Of a stretch of DNA of 64,000 nt, positions 9,321 through 19,970 are shown in pieces. Where the stretch lies: assembly GCA_947095585.1 (NCBI GenBank), contig OX352765.1, positions 76,987,976 through 77,051,975 on the forward strand, read 5' to 3'. Numbering within the stretch: position 1 is the first letter of the stretch; each line of letters starts with the position of its first letter. The notes beneath the pieces are model-generated. The model saw nothing but the letters and a program-made list of their open reading frames with translations. It did not search any database and was not told where the DNA came from. The stretch comes from Nephrocerus scutellatus (taxonomy: Eukaryota > Arthropoda > Insecta > Diptera > Pipunculidae). Both the position numbers and the translations under genes were made by a program.

Positions 9321-11184
9321 GAGATATCTGCTACGATTTCTGGTACTGCCCAACAAGTTTCAAGCTGTTTATTGTAACACAAATGGCTTTAATTTCGAAT
9401 TGTCATATATGCCTAGGTCATATCTATCATATCCTTATTTCTCTTCTCTAACTTTGAGATATCTGCCAGTAAAAATATAAAGTTGCTATAAAATGGCAAA
9501 ATGCTATAAATGCTATAAAAAAGCAAATGTAACGTGTGAATTTAACTTTCGATTTAAGAGTTAATAGCTCTTCTGTTTAGATTTGCTTCAACATAAGGAA
9601 AAATAAAATAATAAAAAATTAGTTTTTTGATTAATATCATGGGAATATATATGAAAACCTTTTAAGACTACCGCATTTAAAAAAATCTTCAGTTCTCAAT
9701 TCATTCCTTAAACGAAACAAGAAAATACGTGATGACATAAAGACGCCTAAACTGCCAGATTGTATTTCAGCGATCGGCCTTGTTCTAATCCTTAGGCGAT
9801 GCGAATTAATCTTCGGCAGTATCTTTCTTTGGGTGTGTGAACGTTTTGAAATTTGATCAGTTAGTCCCATTATACGAATATTGTGAGCGTGCTTACACAC
9901 TGCGGCATTATAACCCACGGTAAAGTGTGAAATTTCAGTAGAAAATTGCATAGAAATCCTGCAGAAGTCTGACAAACAAATAAGACGCGCACACGTATTT
10001 GAAACAATTCAATACAGTGGATCAGGTCACACCTTGAGCATTTTGCACGCACACTCGGTGATCAGAATCACTCCTAAAGTTGCTTTGTTTCATTATCATT
10101 TCGTGTATTTGGTCTGCCAGAAAAGAACAACACAACCAAACATTGAAGATCTCTTAAGAGGGATAATAAATTGTAATGCTAATTATTATTCCAAGAAATT
10201 GTAATTATGCGAACTGTGAAGATACATGAAGAAGATGTGCAAAAGCAAAGGACCCGTCAAACCGGAATTTCCCATTGGTAAATTTTATGTAGTTCCGCGG
10301 AGAGTTTTTAGAACAATAAAAATTATAATGCGAAAGATTATCCTTAAAAGTATAGCGCTGTAAAAACAATAAAGGACATGAAAGAAGATTTGTGATAAGT
10401 ACACAAGGGCGAAACGGTTTAACTGAGGGAGGCAAACGAACAGTTGGTTTGACTTTTTAGGCGACAAACTGTCTGGATGGATGCCAGACAGAGAGACGCG
10501 GCAATCAGGACGAATGGGTTTACAGCAGCTATTGCTATTTCGGTATCGTATTTGGTAAACCCACTGAGCCTGGATGCTTGGTCAGCTCAGAATCCTTTTA
10601 TGACATCGTGTTTAACATTTTAAGAAACACAAAAGGCCACCACAGACAGCATTTGAACTCACTCACTCCTTTTGCTTTGTGATTTTAAGATTGTAGTTCA
10701 TAATTATAGCCGAGGCAAGTCCTTTTAACATCGGATTACAATAGCACATCCCTTTCAAAACGGAGGACAACTGGCTAATCGCCCTGCCAACACAATATGT
10801 AATTAAACTACAGGGAAATTATTATTATTATTTTGTTCTTTTATTGTTTTATTGTAAGATTTACAATAAAAATTCCGTTATTTGTATTCGTGCAGTGACA
10901 ATATAGTTTTATGCGGTTGCTTGTCATCAATGTTTCTCTACATGTACGAGTTAAGTACTTTGAACATCTGTGCATAATTTATATATTCCGCTTTGTAATG
11001 GAATATATTTTGTATTGGTTTTATTAAGCCATGTGTCGGCAGGCATATAGTCCAGTACACTATATGCCCGCTGTAAATAATTAAATAATTAACAAGTGCC
11101 GAAGTAGGTTAGCATTAAATTATTACAAATTCTTGTGGTTAGACCCACAATGAATTTTGTGAATTTTTTGCAATAAATCTGTTA
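9321..11184. other. Unassigned AT-rich stretch with a small perfect hairpin
   Basis: No protein similarity was recognised. An (ATT)n run lies at about 10819-10832. At 10847-10871 there is a perfect 11-base-pair AT-rich hairpin with a 3-base loop (TTTTATTGTAA, GAT, TTACAATAAAA). Open frames at 9637-9975 and 10205-10467 show no motif. Confidence 0.4.
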
Positions 11185-11599
11185 ATGTAAAGAAGCCGTT
11201 AAAAAAAGCACAGAACAAAGGGTTGAACTCTTGATGGCCAGCCCCATGGTAGCCTTAACTGCTCGGTCTGCTGTTGAAAAGCCGAAACTTACCCAGAGTT
11301 CAGACGGCGTAGCCATACGGGCCCCATCTGTAACTTGCGAGGGCGTCAGAAGTGAGGACGTGGAATCAGCCACTTCTGATTTAGACGCATCCACAATCGT
11401 TGGTGCAAGTAGCACCATCTCGGAGAAATCCGGTTTCTCTTCTATTAGGATGGTGATCCAGCAACACTGAGGTGGATTCATTAAATTGAATTCGCTAGAG
11501 AGTGGCGACTTATACTTGCTTTACGCATGAGCAAGGATAGAGAGGGTGCTCTTGTTTTTGCCAAAGCCGCACCATCCACTTCAACATCTAGGTAGAAGA

Positions 11600-11755
11600 A
11601 ATGAGCACCATCAGTGTGTTACAGGCGAATCTGCATCACGCGAAGGGTGCGTCCGCTACCATCAGGAAGCGGTTCTCCAAGGAAAATATAACGCTTGGTC
11701 TCATCCAAGAGCCTTGGGTTATAAGGGGACAGACAAAAAGGTCTACGGGTAAATA
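11600..11755 (+). pseudogene. Family A copy 2, ORF2 start and endonuclease N-terminus
   Basis: An ATG at 11600 opens a 51-codon frame starting MSTISVLQANLHHAKGASA and continuing through LGLIQEPWVIRG, the usual first block of this endonuclease type. It stops at a TAG near 11753. Immediately after, the text is already the EN-RT linker, so about 300 codons holding the catalytic GDxN and SDH motifs have been deleted. Confidence 0.7.
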
Positions 11756-12049
11756 GTTTATCCGGCAAAAACTTCAGTCCGGATAAGGTTAAATGGGCAG
11801 TAAGCTCATTTAAGCCATTCAAAGCTTTCGGTGGTGATGGGATCTTTCGCTTCTGCAGACGACAATCGATCTCATCCTACCGGGTATATTTACTTTATTT
11901 AGAGCTAGCTATAACTGGGGTACATTCTAACTATCTTGAGATAGGTAAATGTGATATTTAAGTCTACCATCATTCGATCTCAAAGCAATGGACAGACTTA
12001 TTGATGTTCATATTAAAGGCCGGTTAGAATTGTCTCCCTCTGCACTCAA

Positions 12050-12701
12050 GTCAGTATGCGTACAGGAAAAGCAAAATCAGAGAAGGTGCCCTTCACTATC
12101 TTGTAAAGAAGATAGAAGGAAACTTTCTTTCCAAAGAATAGGCCCTGTGTGCCTTCCTCGACATTGAGGGTGCTTTTGATAACACTAGCTACGACTTTAT
12201 TGCAAGGCAATCAGTAGCAGCGGTATCGAAGACTCGACCAGTCATTGGATAAGAACCATGCTTGAAAGTCGAGGTATTATTTCCTCTTCAGGAGGATTGT
12301 CTGTGTTTGTGACTGCAGTTAAGAGATATCCTCAAGGAGGGGTTCTTTCTCCCCTCCTATGCTCACTAGTCATTGACAATCTTCTAATCGATCTTCACAG
12401 TTCATCTTACATCGCCATTTGTTATGTGGACCATTTGGCGATTTTTGTTAGTAGTAAGCACTGCGCGACTATCACTATTGAACGAACAACGGCAACTAAG
12501 CTTCAGAAGCTACAAAGAATTTTCTGTCTAGGTCTAAGGTTTGCCATGCGCATCCACCCTACGACTAAATTAGAAGCTGTTTTAAGGGTTTCACCCTTGC
12601 ATATCCTCAGCAGGAAAACAGCTGCTAGATGCGCTATTAAGCTCCAACTAGAATACCAACACATATCGGGTGACTATGAGGTTCACCTGAAATTTCCTTA
12701 A
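12050..12701 (+). pseudogene. Family A copy 2, reverse transcriptase domain
   Basis: Motifs in order: EGALHYLVKKIEG, ALCAFLDIEGAFDNTSYDFI with the first catalytic aspartate, MLESRGIISSSGG, PQGGVLSPLLCSLVIDNLL, then CYVDHLAIFV where YADDLAI is expected. The A-to-V and D-to-H changes destroy the catalytic pair. The rest reads KLQKLQRIFCLGLRFAMR and ARCAIKLQLEYQ. A frameshift separates the IEGAFDN block from the 12258-12701 open frame. The region aligns with 63.0-63.6 kb (copy 3). Confidence 0.78.
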
Positions 12702-12789
12702 AGAGACATTTTCTGTAAACTATAGTTGTAGCTGGTTTCTTTGGACCCAACATCATAGTATCTATATCAATGGGAAAAAGTTCCTCGGT

Positions 12790-13111
12790 TTTCTAGGCGG
12801 AACTCCATGACATTGAGATCAGCGCCTGTATTAACCTTAATAAAGAAATTAAAGCCGGTAGAATATATATCTTTTCTGATAGCCAGGAAGCACTTAGCGC
12901 ACTTTCGTCCAATTTGATGGAATCGATATCAGTCAAAAGCTGCTATGATTCACTGCAATTTCTTGCCAGACATAATAAATTCAAACTCGGTTGTGTCCCT
13001 AGTCATCAGGGAATCGCAGGCAACGAATCTGCAGATGAACGAGCTAGGGCTGGCTCTGAATCTGCGTTCATAGGACCTGAACCCTACTGTGAAAGTTTTC
13101 TCAACGGGTAA
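12790..13111 (+). pseudogene. Family A copy 2, RNase H domain
   Basis: The pieces match a retrotransposon RNase H: the glutamate-bearing AELH block near 12800, IYIFSDSQEALSALS with a catalytic aspartate near 12875, and GCVPSHQGIAGNESADERAR (12990-13045) with the conserved His and the final Asp. The N-terminal half and the 12914-13111 frame are close to continuous. This domain removes RNA from RNA:DNA hybrids during reverse transcription. The ARAGSESAFIGPEPYC tail is typical of the element type. Confidence 0.78.
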
Positions 13112-13144
13112 TTGTAGCTTGCGATATCACCTTAACAAAATGGT

Positions 13145-13342
13145 GTGGGCTCAGAGAAAGAGTGTAGTTTATGCTCGGAAGATGAAGAGTCATCCGATCA
13201 TATTGTCTGTGAAGGGCCAGCATTACTTTGGTTAAGAAGAGGCATCTTTCACAGTGAAATATGCTCGAGTGCGAAGTTAAGAAATTCTGCCACTAAGGAT
13301 TTACTATCGTTCATTAGAGAGGTGGTACCTCTCTTAGAGTAA
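13145..13342 (+). pseudogene. Family A copy 2, C-terminal cysteine motif of ORF2
   Basis: The 65-codon frame begins GSEKECSLCSEDEESSDHIV and continues CEGPALLWLRR, a Cx2C...H...C arrangement often found after RNase H in this class. It ends in a normal-looking stop at about 13340. Confidence 0.65.
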
Positions 13343-13420
13343 AGACACCCTGAGATACAATAGATCTTTTAGGTCGCAGTGTATATCATATTTGCTAGAC
13401 CAAAAAACAAGCAGTTGTTC

Positions 13421-14846
13421 CAACTGATTTTCAATAGGAAAGGATAGTTTCGGCGTAAAATGTGCTACAATATTCATGTTTGCCTATTAATATAATGACA
13501 TTGATTTCATATCGAAAGAATCAAAATAGATTTTTGGACAAATGACTGGTTAGCCTTCTATATACCAAAGACGAACAAGAAGACTTGTTTTTAACTCTAT
13601 TTTAAGCTTTAAAATTAAGACACAGTGTAATTTTATTTATGGTATATTTATATCATATATATTATATTGGCATGATGACCATGAGCATTGACCATGTCTT
13701 TGCCATCAATATTTTCTTACTCGTACTTTTCGTTTACTTGTCAAACATGAGAGTATTGTGCAGCTGTTAATCGATTGTATGTAACTGTTTACAGCAACAG
13801 TTTCTTGATTGCTAAACACATAGTTTTCTTTCATTTATTTTATTATTTTACAGCAATGCAATCTTAGAATATAAATAATAGAAAGTGAGGCCACTTACTA
13901 CCTTGACGGACATTAAATAATTATTTTAAAACCCAATGCAAATATGTAGTTTGGATTTGGAGTCAACGACGTATACAAAAACCACCTTATTGTATAAGTT
14001 CTATGCAAGACAACGAGCGACAACATGCTCTCTAAACATGTACGTGAAACCATCGTGCCTTTGTTATGTATTGGGATTCCTATTCATAAGTCGAATACAT
14101 ATTTGTATTCCTCAAAGGTGTTTTTTATGGCCGAACCATAAACTATAGAAATGAATATAAATGATGGTAAACTAAAATTTTTCTTCAATCGTTCTGGGAT
14201 CCGAAGAAATGAAATTACTAGGCGTCAGCACTAACGATCTCCACCATAACAAATGGAATACATCACAATGGAACTGGACAGTGACAGCACGAACTCGTCG
14301 TCTTCTTGGGCGCTGATCGCATCCTTTAACCGAGTTAAATAACTGTTTCTCAGTATTTTTACGACGCTTTTCGTTTCGATTTATTTGTTATGTGATCATA
14401 AAATTAAGCGCTAAGCAGATAGAGGCCGTCAACACACAGGCAAAAAACTAGAAGGAATAGGAAGTTACTTTTACCTCTTGTTACCAAAAGAGATAAGTCT
14501 TGGGCATCATTTGATGCTTCTGGATAAAGTATCGAAAGTGCACAATTCAGTTTTTTTTTCAGTTTTTATGGCGTAAAATATACGACACGTCTGTCATACT
14601 CGTAATTCTGCGAATCGCATAATTCAAAAATCCGCCTAAAATGTAGAGACTTCAATAGAAAAGATCCTCTCACAAAAATTCGAGATACCAATACAAAAAT
14701 ACAAAGCCGTGCTGTGGTAAAGTCAATGTAAACCTTTGTAAACCGAAATGTGAATTTATTTACTTTTTTTCAAACCCCTTAAAAAAAGCATTTAAATGCA
14801 TTGCGACTTGAGAGCATTGCAGAAGTAGGTTGGTTGGTGCTGCTAC
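13421..14846. other. Unassigned AT-rich stretch
   Basis: No recognised protein, RNA or repeat was found. The 13936-14148 open frame (70 codons) has no motif. Confidence 0.4.
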
Positions 14847-14882
14847 ATTTTTTAAATTTTCCATATTAACTTCGCGTCGGTG
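14847..14882 (+). repeat. Family D repeat, 5' end fragment
   Basis: TTTTTTAAATTTTCCATATT followed by AACTTCGCGTCGG matches the start shared by the family D copies at 17400 and 59842. Similarity fades after about 35 bases. Confidence 0.5.
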
Positions 14883-14957
14883 AGGGTTTGTGTGTTTCTT
14901 TGTTTTGAATGGCAAGCCATAGTTTATGTTAGGTTATGGTGGCTGTCGCTGAAACTT

Positions 14958-14994
14958 TGTGGCAATGAGATAGTATGGTTCTCTCATTGCCACA
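14958..14994. repeat. Perfect 13-bp hairpin
   Basis: TGTGGCAATGAGA (14958-14970) and its exact reverse complement (14982-14994) are separated by an 11-base loop. No matching element ends were seen nearby. It lies inside a 98-codon open frame (14880-15176) that I do not recognise. Confidence 0.6.
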
Positions 14995-15369
14995 CTGTCA
15001 CTGAGAAAAGAAACGTTCTCATAGGAAAACCTAGTTATTTGGAAATTTCAAAGGTACCTAAAATAGAAGCAAAATGTAAGTCGACATATGTCGATTACAG
15101 CACCGAAGAGGTTAAAATTAAAATCCTTGCTGTGCTTACTATGACTGGTAGGCTGGAGATTAACAAGATTTATTAACGAAAATACATCAAATGACAATGT
15201 TACAGAAAATAGCAAAGATAATTATTGAAATATTTATAGTAGTAGTAAGTAGTAAACTGACTATTTATTTTCTTAAAAATATATATGTATATATAAATAC
15301 ATGGTTTCTTAGTCTATGGTTTGACTGAAGGCCGTCTACCAGATTGTCAGATTGAATAATAACAGTTTT
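14995..15369. other. Unassigned AT-rich stretch
   Basis: Nothing recognisable beyond a short AT/GTATAT microsatellite at about 15282-15300. Confidence 0.35.
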
Positions 15370-15592
15370 TTTTTGTTTTTGATTAAATAACTTTAAAAGC
15401 TTTCCTTAATAATACGTTTTCTATAATTAAGGGCAATCCGTGCATATTTATATAATATATCCCATCATCTCTGTCAGTTTAAAGTGCATATTGTGTCTTC
15501 TTCATGCACAGTAGTTGATCCAAATATTCCTAGTGGAATTTCTCTAAGAATTGGACAAATGGCAAGGAAATGGAATACATCTTCTCTTGTGT

Positions 15593-16300
15593 TCAGGTAC
15601 ACATGTTGCAAAGAATTGGTAACTCTGGGCAGTGTGGTATATAATTTAAGTCTACCAGCTCTCCTCTCATTTTAAATATTGTGCTTATTTTTTCCGTTGA
15701 GTTGCAGTTTAGAAAATAAGTACTTTCTCGAAAGTAATTTGCTATAGTACATCCTGTACGGGGATGATTGGGCTTCATTAGCATATGTCTCGTATAGATT
15801 ATTACTTTTTCTAGTAGAGTGTCTAGTTTGCTTCTAATCAACGCAGGCTGCATATCTGGTGTGATGTTTAGTCGCATGCCACATTCGGATGCAAGATTCT
15901 GCCATACACTCACGCAATTATCTTCCTTTGTTAAAATATGTATAAGCACAATTTTCGGCAACCTTTTTTCATCCATTGACATTATTATGACAATATAGTC
16001 AAAGTGTAGTTTCAAGGTTTCTAAGAACATAGGTGGCGTCGCAGTTTCTAAATGCAACATGTTATTTGGCGTACTGCTCGGCAATCGAAATATTCGCTTC
16101 AAAAAATATCGGAGGAATTTCTCCACTGCTGGGAAAGATTCGTATCCCCAAACTTGGGCTGCATATAATAGTACTGATGTTGCAGTTGCGCGAAAAAGTT
16201 TTTGTTTTGAGCTATGGGAGACAAATTTATTTTTAATGCAACGTCCCCAGACCGAAGAGACCGCTCGCTTAGCCTCAAATAGTTTAGACTCCAAGTGCAT
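15593..16300 (-). pseudogene. Family C RT thumb and C-terminal domain (235-codon open frame)
   Basis: This is the longest open frame in the window. It starts inside the RT thumb (LFEAKRAVSSVWGRC), contains SVLLYAAQVWGYESF and ends at CNMCT. The next block, NTREDVFHFLAICPI, is reached by a frameshift, giving the Cx2C...H...C pattern typical of these C-termini. The methionine at 16300 is internal, not the real start. Confidence 0.8.
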
Positions 16301-16309
16301 ATTCCTATA

Positions 16310-17180
16310 TAAATTGCCTGATTTTTGAAATCCTAGATATTTGTATTTGCGTACATTTTCAATAGCCTCGCCGAGATATGTCTATTTTTCAGATCTTGAG
16401 TATCTTCCGCCACCAACTCTGAACACCATAGTCTTGGATTTATGTAGGTTAACGAATAGGTTCCAGCATTTGCAGTATTCACGGAGTCTGTTCATCATTA
16501 GTTGCATACCATTAGACGCATCCGCATACATAAGTGCGGGAATTTTCGTTCGGCAGATATATATTCCTCCCCTTATACTTCATCAGTTATGTCGTTTCTA
16601 AACAATATAAATAGCAGTGCACTCAGTATACACCCTTGCTTCACCCCTATTGATGTTGTAAATTTCTCGGATATCGATACACTATCCCATACATACGCTA
16701 CATTATTTTCATACATTGCTCTTAGGATATGAATGACTTTAGTGGAAAATACAAATTTGTATAGTTTATAAGTTAGTACCTCGCGTGATATGGAGTCAAA
16801 TGCTGCTCTGAAGACATCAAAAAATGCGTACAACTTTTTGTGCTTCCTTTTATAAATTTTGGCAACATTAGTAGGTACGAATATTTGATCGATAGTGGAA
16901 AAGTTTTCTATAAAACCTGCTTGAAATTCTGATAAAATCTCATTGTTTTTGACCCACTGAATAAGCCTATTATAAATTAAAGCCGAGAAAAGTTTTGCTG
17001 AGGTATTTAAAGAAGATATTCCTCTATAATTATGGTCCTCTTTTTTATGTAGAGGATAAATGATTGCTTTTTTGAACCTTTCCGGAACAGTTGCCATTTC
17101 GAAAATTCTGTCGTGAGTGCAAATACGAATTCAGCTGTACAATTTTTATAAAATTCGAAGGGGATACGATCATTTCATTT
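16310..17180 (-). pseudogene. Family C reverse transcriptase palm
   Basis: The text resumes with DRIPFEFYKNC and continues ERFKKAIIYPLHKKEDHNYRG, QAGFIENFSTIDQIF, the first catalytic region KKLYAFFDVFRAAFDSI, then IGVKQGCILSALLF. Near 16500-16550 the YADD box reads LMYADASNGM, so the second aspartate and following residues are gone. Enzymatic activity is excluded. Downstream the frame gives LREYCKCWNLFVNLHKSKTM, the expected next block. Confidence 0.82.
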
Positions 17181-17390
17181 TTTTCATTTCCATAAATTTC
17201 ATTTATAAAACAATTTTTCTACTTATATTACTACATCCTTACAATAAACTTCAGCTTAATCAACAGACATTCTTTAGTTTGTTTTATTCTCTAATGCATT
17301 ATAAGTGATTAATAATGTGATGAATAAAGTTAGAAACATTTTATAAACCAAAGTTTATTGTTAAATGTTTCAACAATATAAATAACTATA
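17181..17390. repeat. AT-rich insertion inside family C (unclassified)
   Basis: About 210 bases separate KAPG from DRIPFEF of the RT. No coding text or long terminal inverted repeats are evident. An internal pair GAAACATTT / AAATGTTTC is present. It could be a small non-autonomous element or filler from a deletion. Confidence 0.45.
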
Positions 17391-17399
17391 ACCTGGTGC

Positions 17400-17416
17400 T
17401 TTATTTTTAAATTCTC
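17400..17416 (+). repeat. Left copy of the 17-bp direct repeat (target duplication) of family D
   Basis: Identical to 18283-18299. To its left the RT text continues as KAPG, which fixes this as retroelement DNA. Confidence 0.75.
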
Positions 17417-18282
17417 TATATTAACTTCACTTGCCCGTGGGTCGTCGGTCGTCGGTCGTCGGTCGTCTGTCGTGGATTCTTGCGATCAATTTTTAACCCA
17501 CCCATGGCCCGATTTTATTGAAATTTTGAACACATGTGTATTTCCGGAGACAACACTTTCTATTAAATTTTGAGGCCCCTCGGGCTGCGGGGTCGGGGGG
17601 CTCCCAAACAAAAATTTTAAAAAATTTACCCGATTTTCTTCAAATTTTACACACATGTGTATACCCAATAAACAATACTTTTTCGAAAATTTGGAATTGT
17701 GATCGGGTCCCGGGTTCGGCCGCAAGGCCCTTATACATTTTTTAAATATCTATACTGGCATCAGATATACGTCGCCATTTATGGACTGTGTGCGGTGTGT
17801 GCTGCGCTGCATGGTTTTGGTGGTGGTGGAGAGAGAGAGAGAAATCTTAGCGCACGCACAAATGAACCCAGCAAATGAAACGAGACATACATGTTTTATG
17901 CTTACTTCAACTTACATTTTTATTATATACTGAATTGTATTTTTATTGATGTCGTTTTTTTTGTTGTCGATATCAACTTACAGATAGAACAACAAGTTTT
18001 CACAATATTCTGTCATTTGGCGTTTTCATAAATTAGTTCAGAGCAGTCAAAGAGTTCTCAAGATAAATGTTCGTGTTTCTTATTTGCTCAGAGTATGAGC
18101 GTGCTCTAAGTGCTCAGAATAAAATGATCTGAGCTTTTTCAATTTTAACATCTGATGTCAAATGTTTGTTTCGATGATTTTCTCCTACAATAAAAAAAAA
18201 ATGGCCCAGGATCGAGGGGCTCCCATATCAATTTCTGCGATTAGAGAATTTAGATGAAAAATTTTAATTTTTATGGGTTGTT
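17417..18282 (+). mobile_element. Family D repeat, longest copy (866 bp) flanked by a 17-bp direct repeat
   Basis: A perfect 17-base direct repeat, TTTATTTTTAAATTCTC, lies at 17400-17416 and 18283-18299. It is part of the interrupted RT codons (ENLKI), so the element duplicated its target on insertion. Inside are a GTCGGTC tandem run (about 17440-17473), two spaced copies of a segment containing CACATGTGTAT, GC-rich patches (TCGGGCTGCGGGGTCGG) and, near the right end, AGAGAATTTAGATGAAAAAT followed by a T/G-rich tail. No coding capacity is seen. Related pieces occur at 14847, 29901, 31372 and 59842. The element class is unknown; the long target duplication argues for retroposition rather than Helitron movement. 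Confidence 0.7.
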
Positions 18283-18485
18283 TTTATTTTTAAATTCTCG
18301 ATTACTACCCGTACTTCTTGCAATGTAAATGGTGCATCCAAAAACTCATTCGTAATAAGCGGCGATGCGTAATGAAATAGAGCAGAACTAAGGGTTGGGT
18401 TTAAAAGGTTGGTTAAATGTTCTTTTAGAAGTGGAGCATTTAACATACTGCCAATTGTGCCTGTTTGCCCGTTTATGTACTTCAC
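18264..18485 (-). pseudogene. Family C linker and RT N-terminus
   Basis: The frame reads APLLKEHLTNLLNPTLSSA and APFTLQEVRVVIENLKI, the usual lead-in to the KAPGxDGIP box of a non-LTR RT. It is cut after ENLKI by the family D insertion. Confidence 0.72.
18283..18299 (+). repeat. Right copy of the 17-bp direct repeat of family D
   Basis: Identical to 17400-17416. To its right the RT linker text (VRVVIENLKI) continues. Confidence 0.75.
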
Positions 18486-18755
18486 TGCTCTTCAAAACTA
18501 TGCAGATGATTTTGACTCGTTCACTACAGCATTCTTTTGCTGTTCATAAGCTAACTTTTTGTATAACAAAGACGTTTAAAATCTCTATTTGCTTCTCCGT
18601 AAAGAGATTTGAGAATGTTGGTGTTATGTGCTCTAAATAACTTTAATAAAGCAAACGAGTTGGCTCGAGCCAAACTTTGTCAAACCATTTTTGCTTGTAG
18701 GAACTTTTGATTATTGATGGCTTGTATGGCGGAACTGCATTTTTAATAACATTTG

Positions 18756-19232
18756 TTAGTGTATCAATATTGAACAGAGTATTTGCAAAATATAAATCTC
18801 TAGATTAATATTTATGTTAGTCTGGAAGTTATTGCGCATTCTTTCGTTCCAAACCAATTTCGGTAATAATCCCAGTTGTGTGAAAGGGTCACTATTTGGC
18901 GAACCTGTTACAATGCATTCAATTTCAAGAGGCTCGACACCTTCACGAAAGTCTCCGAGCAGTTGTTTCCAACTTCCAGAAATGAGGCAGTAGTCAATTA
19001 CAGAAGAGGCTAAGCCACAAATAAAATTAAACTCCCCAGCAAAATCACCTACACAGCTTCCACTTAAAATATTACAGTCGCATACATCCGCCAGCTCAAG
19101 TATTTGTATACCCTTGTTGTCACAAACCTCGTCTTTTGACTTGCGATTCATATGTACAATTGATGATTTACTTTCGCTTAAAAAGTTTGCCTGCGACAGG
19201 CCTAACCGTCCATTGAAATCCCCTATGAGCAA
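18756..19232 (-). pseudogene. Family C endonuclease domain
   Basis: A 158-codon open frame starts MLIGDFNGRLGL, which contains the GDFN metal-binding motif. It continues with KDEVCDNKGIQILELADVC and SVIDYCLISG, where IDY corresponds to the conserved region around the target-DNA contact. The N-terminal part of the domain is missing upstream of 19232. The C-terminal SDH region is replaced by unrelated text after about 18900. Confidence 0.75.
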
Positions 19233-19240
19233 TACATCTG

Positions 19241-19689
19241 TTGAATCCAGATTATATATATAAAGTCTTTATTTATTTAAATGATATATTAATGGCTGAA
19301 TTATAGACTTTTTTCTTTTATTTTATAATATATATTAATAATATTTTTTATCATGAAGCACAAACTGGAGCTATGACATCTAAATATGGTCGTCGACCGT
19401 GCTATGCATAATTACACCTTTATGATGTTCATATGTTTATGATCAATATTGAATTGATAGAGCAACTGTAAAGTGTGATGTTGATTTAATGTTAGATCCT
19501 TCAGATCAATGGTTAAATATTAACTACAGCTTGATGAAAAAAAACATTGCTCCTAAAGACTGTATGGTCATGAAAGTTAATCGCGATGCAAATATTCTTA
19601 GTTTCAAATATGCTGTTTATACCAATGTCAATTTTCAAAATTGTCAAACGCACTTCATAGTATTTCTGTTTTAGATGCTTTGTTAGATC
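19241..19689. other. Unassigned AT-rich stretch
   Basis: No recognised feature. Confidence 0.35.
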
Positions 19690-19970
19690 CTTTACTTACT
19701 TATGTCCTATATCCCCTTGTGGGTCCTAGGGCCTCTACTACGCCTACGTGCCATCCTGTGCGGTTCCTGGCAATGAGCTTCAGCTCTCTCCAACTCTTCC
19801 CCAATTGCCGTGACTCCTCCTCAACTGTTCTGCGCCATGTATTTCTCGGACGACCCGTTCTTCTACCATCCTGAGATAACAGGCTCCATTGCATTGCGTA
19901 GTTTGCTTAACATTATTGACACCAAACGTGGATACTAGTTGGTATCTCCCTATGTCACATAACATTGTAC
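19690..19970 (-). pseudogene. BovB-like RTE retrotransposon, extreme 3' coding end
   Basis: The minus-strand text RRTGRPRNTWRRTVEEESRQ, then LGKSWRELKLIARNR and VVEALGPTRGYR, is the characteristic C-terminal tail of BovB-like RTE ORF2. The preceding piece is in another frame. No RT catalytic region is attached, as expected for a 5'-truncated insertion. It ends at a stop near 19700, followed by a short AAGTAAGTAAAG-like tail in the element's orientation. Confidence 0.7.

Larger units (their letters stand above)
11185..13420 (+). mobile_element. Family A non-LTR retrotransposon, copy 2 (EN mostly deleted, RT, RNase H, C-terminal Cys motif)
   Basis: From left to right: the end of an ORF1-like region (11230-11470), a clear ORF2 start at 11600, an abrupt loss of most of the endonuclease near 11750, the EN-RT linker (SFKPFKAFGGDG, about 11800), RT (12050-12700), RNase H (12790-13110) and a C-terminal cysteine-rich segment (13145-13340). 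The same ORF1/ORF2 junction occurs inverted at 4.3-3.8 kb. The 3' end lies somewhere near 13340-13420. Frameshifts and stops break the coding region in several places. Confidence 0.8.
15370..19240 (-). mobile_element. Family C non-LTR retrotransposon (EN-RT), interrupted by two insertions
   Basis: Read from 19240 down: endonuclease (19232-18760), linker and RT N-terminus (18485-18290), RT palm (17180-16500), thumb and C-terminal region (16300-15593) and a C-terminal tail continuing in another frame to about 15400. The RT is broken at the box ENLKI-KAPG-DRIPFEF. An 866-base family D repeat sits after ENLKI, and a second AT-rich insert of about 210 bases (17181-17390) sits between KAPG and DRIP. 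Apart from these insertions the coding text is long and readable, but catalytic residues are lost. A relative lies at 54.9-55.8 kb. The clade is not assigned. Confidence 0.82.

Noticed and set aside
17400..18299. Family D as a Helitron
   Set aside because: Although its start contains TC-TATATTAA, there is no CTRR end, and a 17-bp target duplication is not expected of Helitrons.
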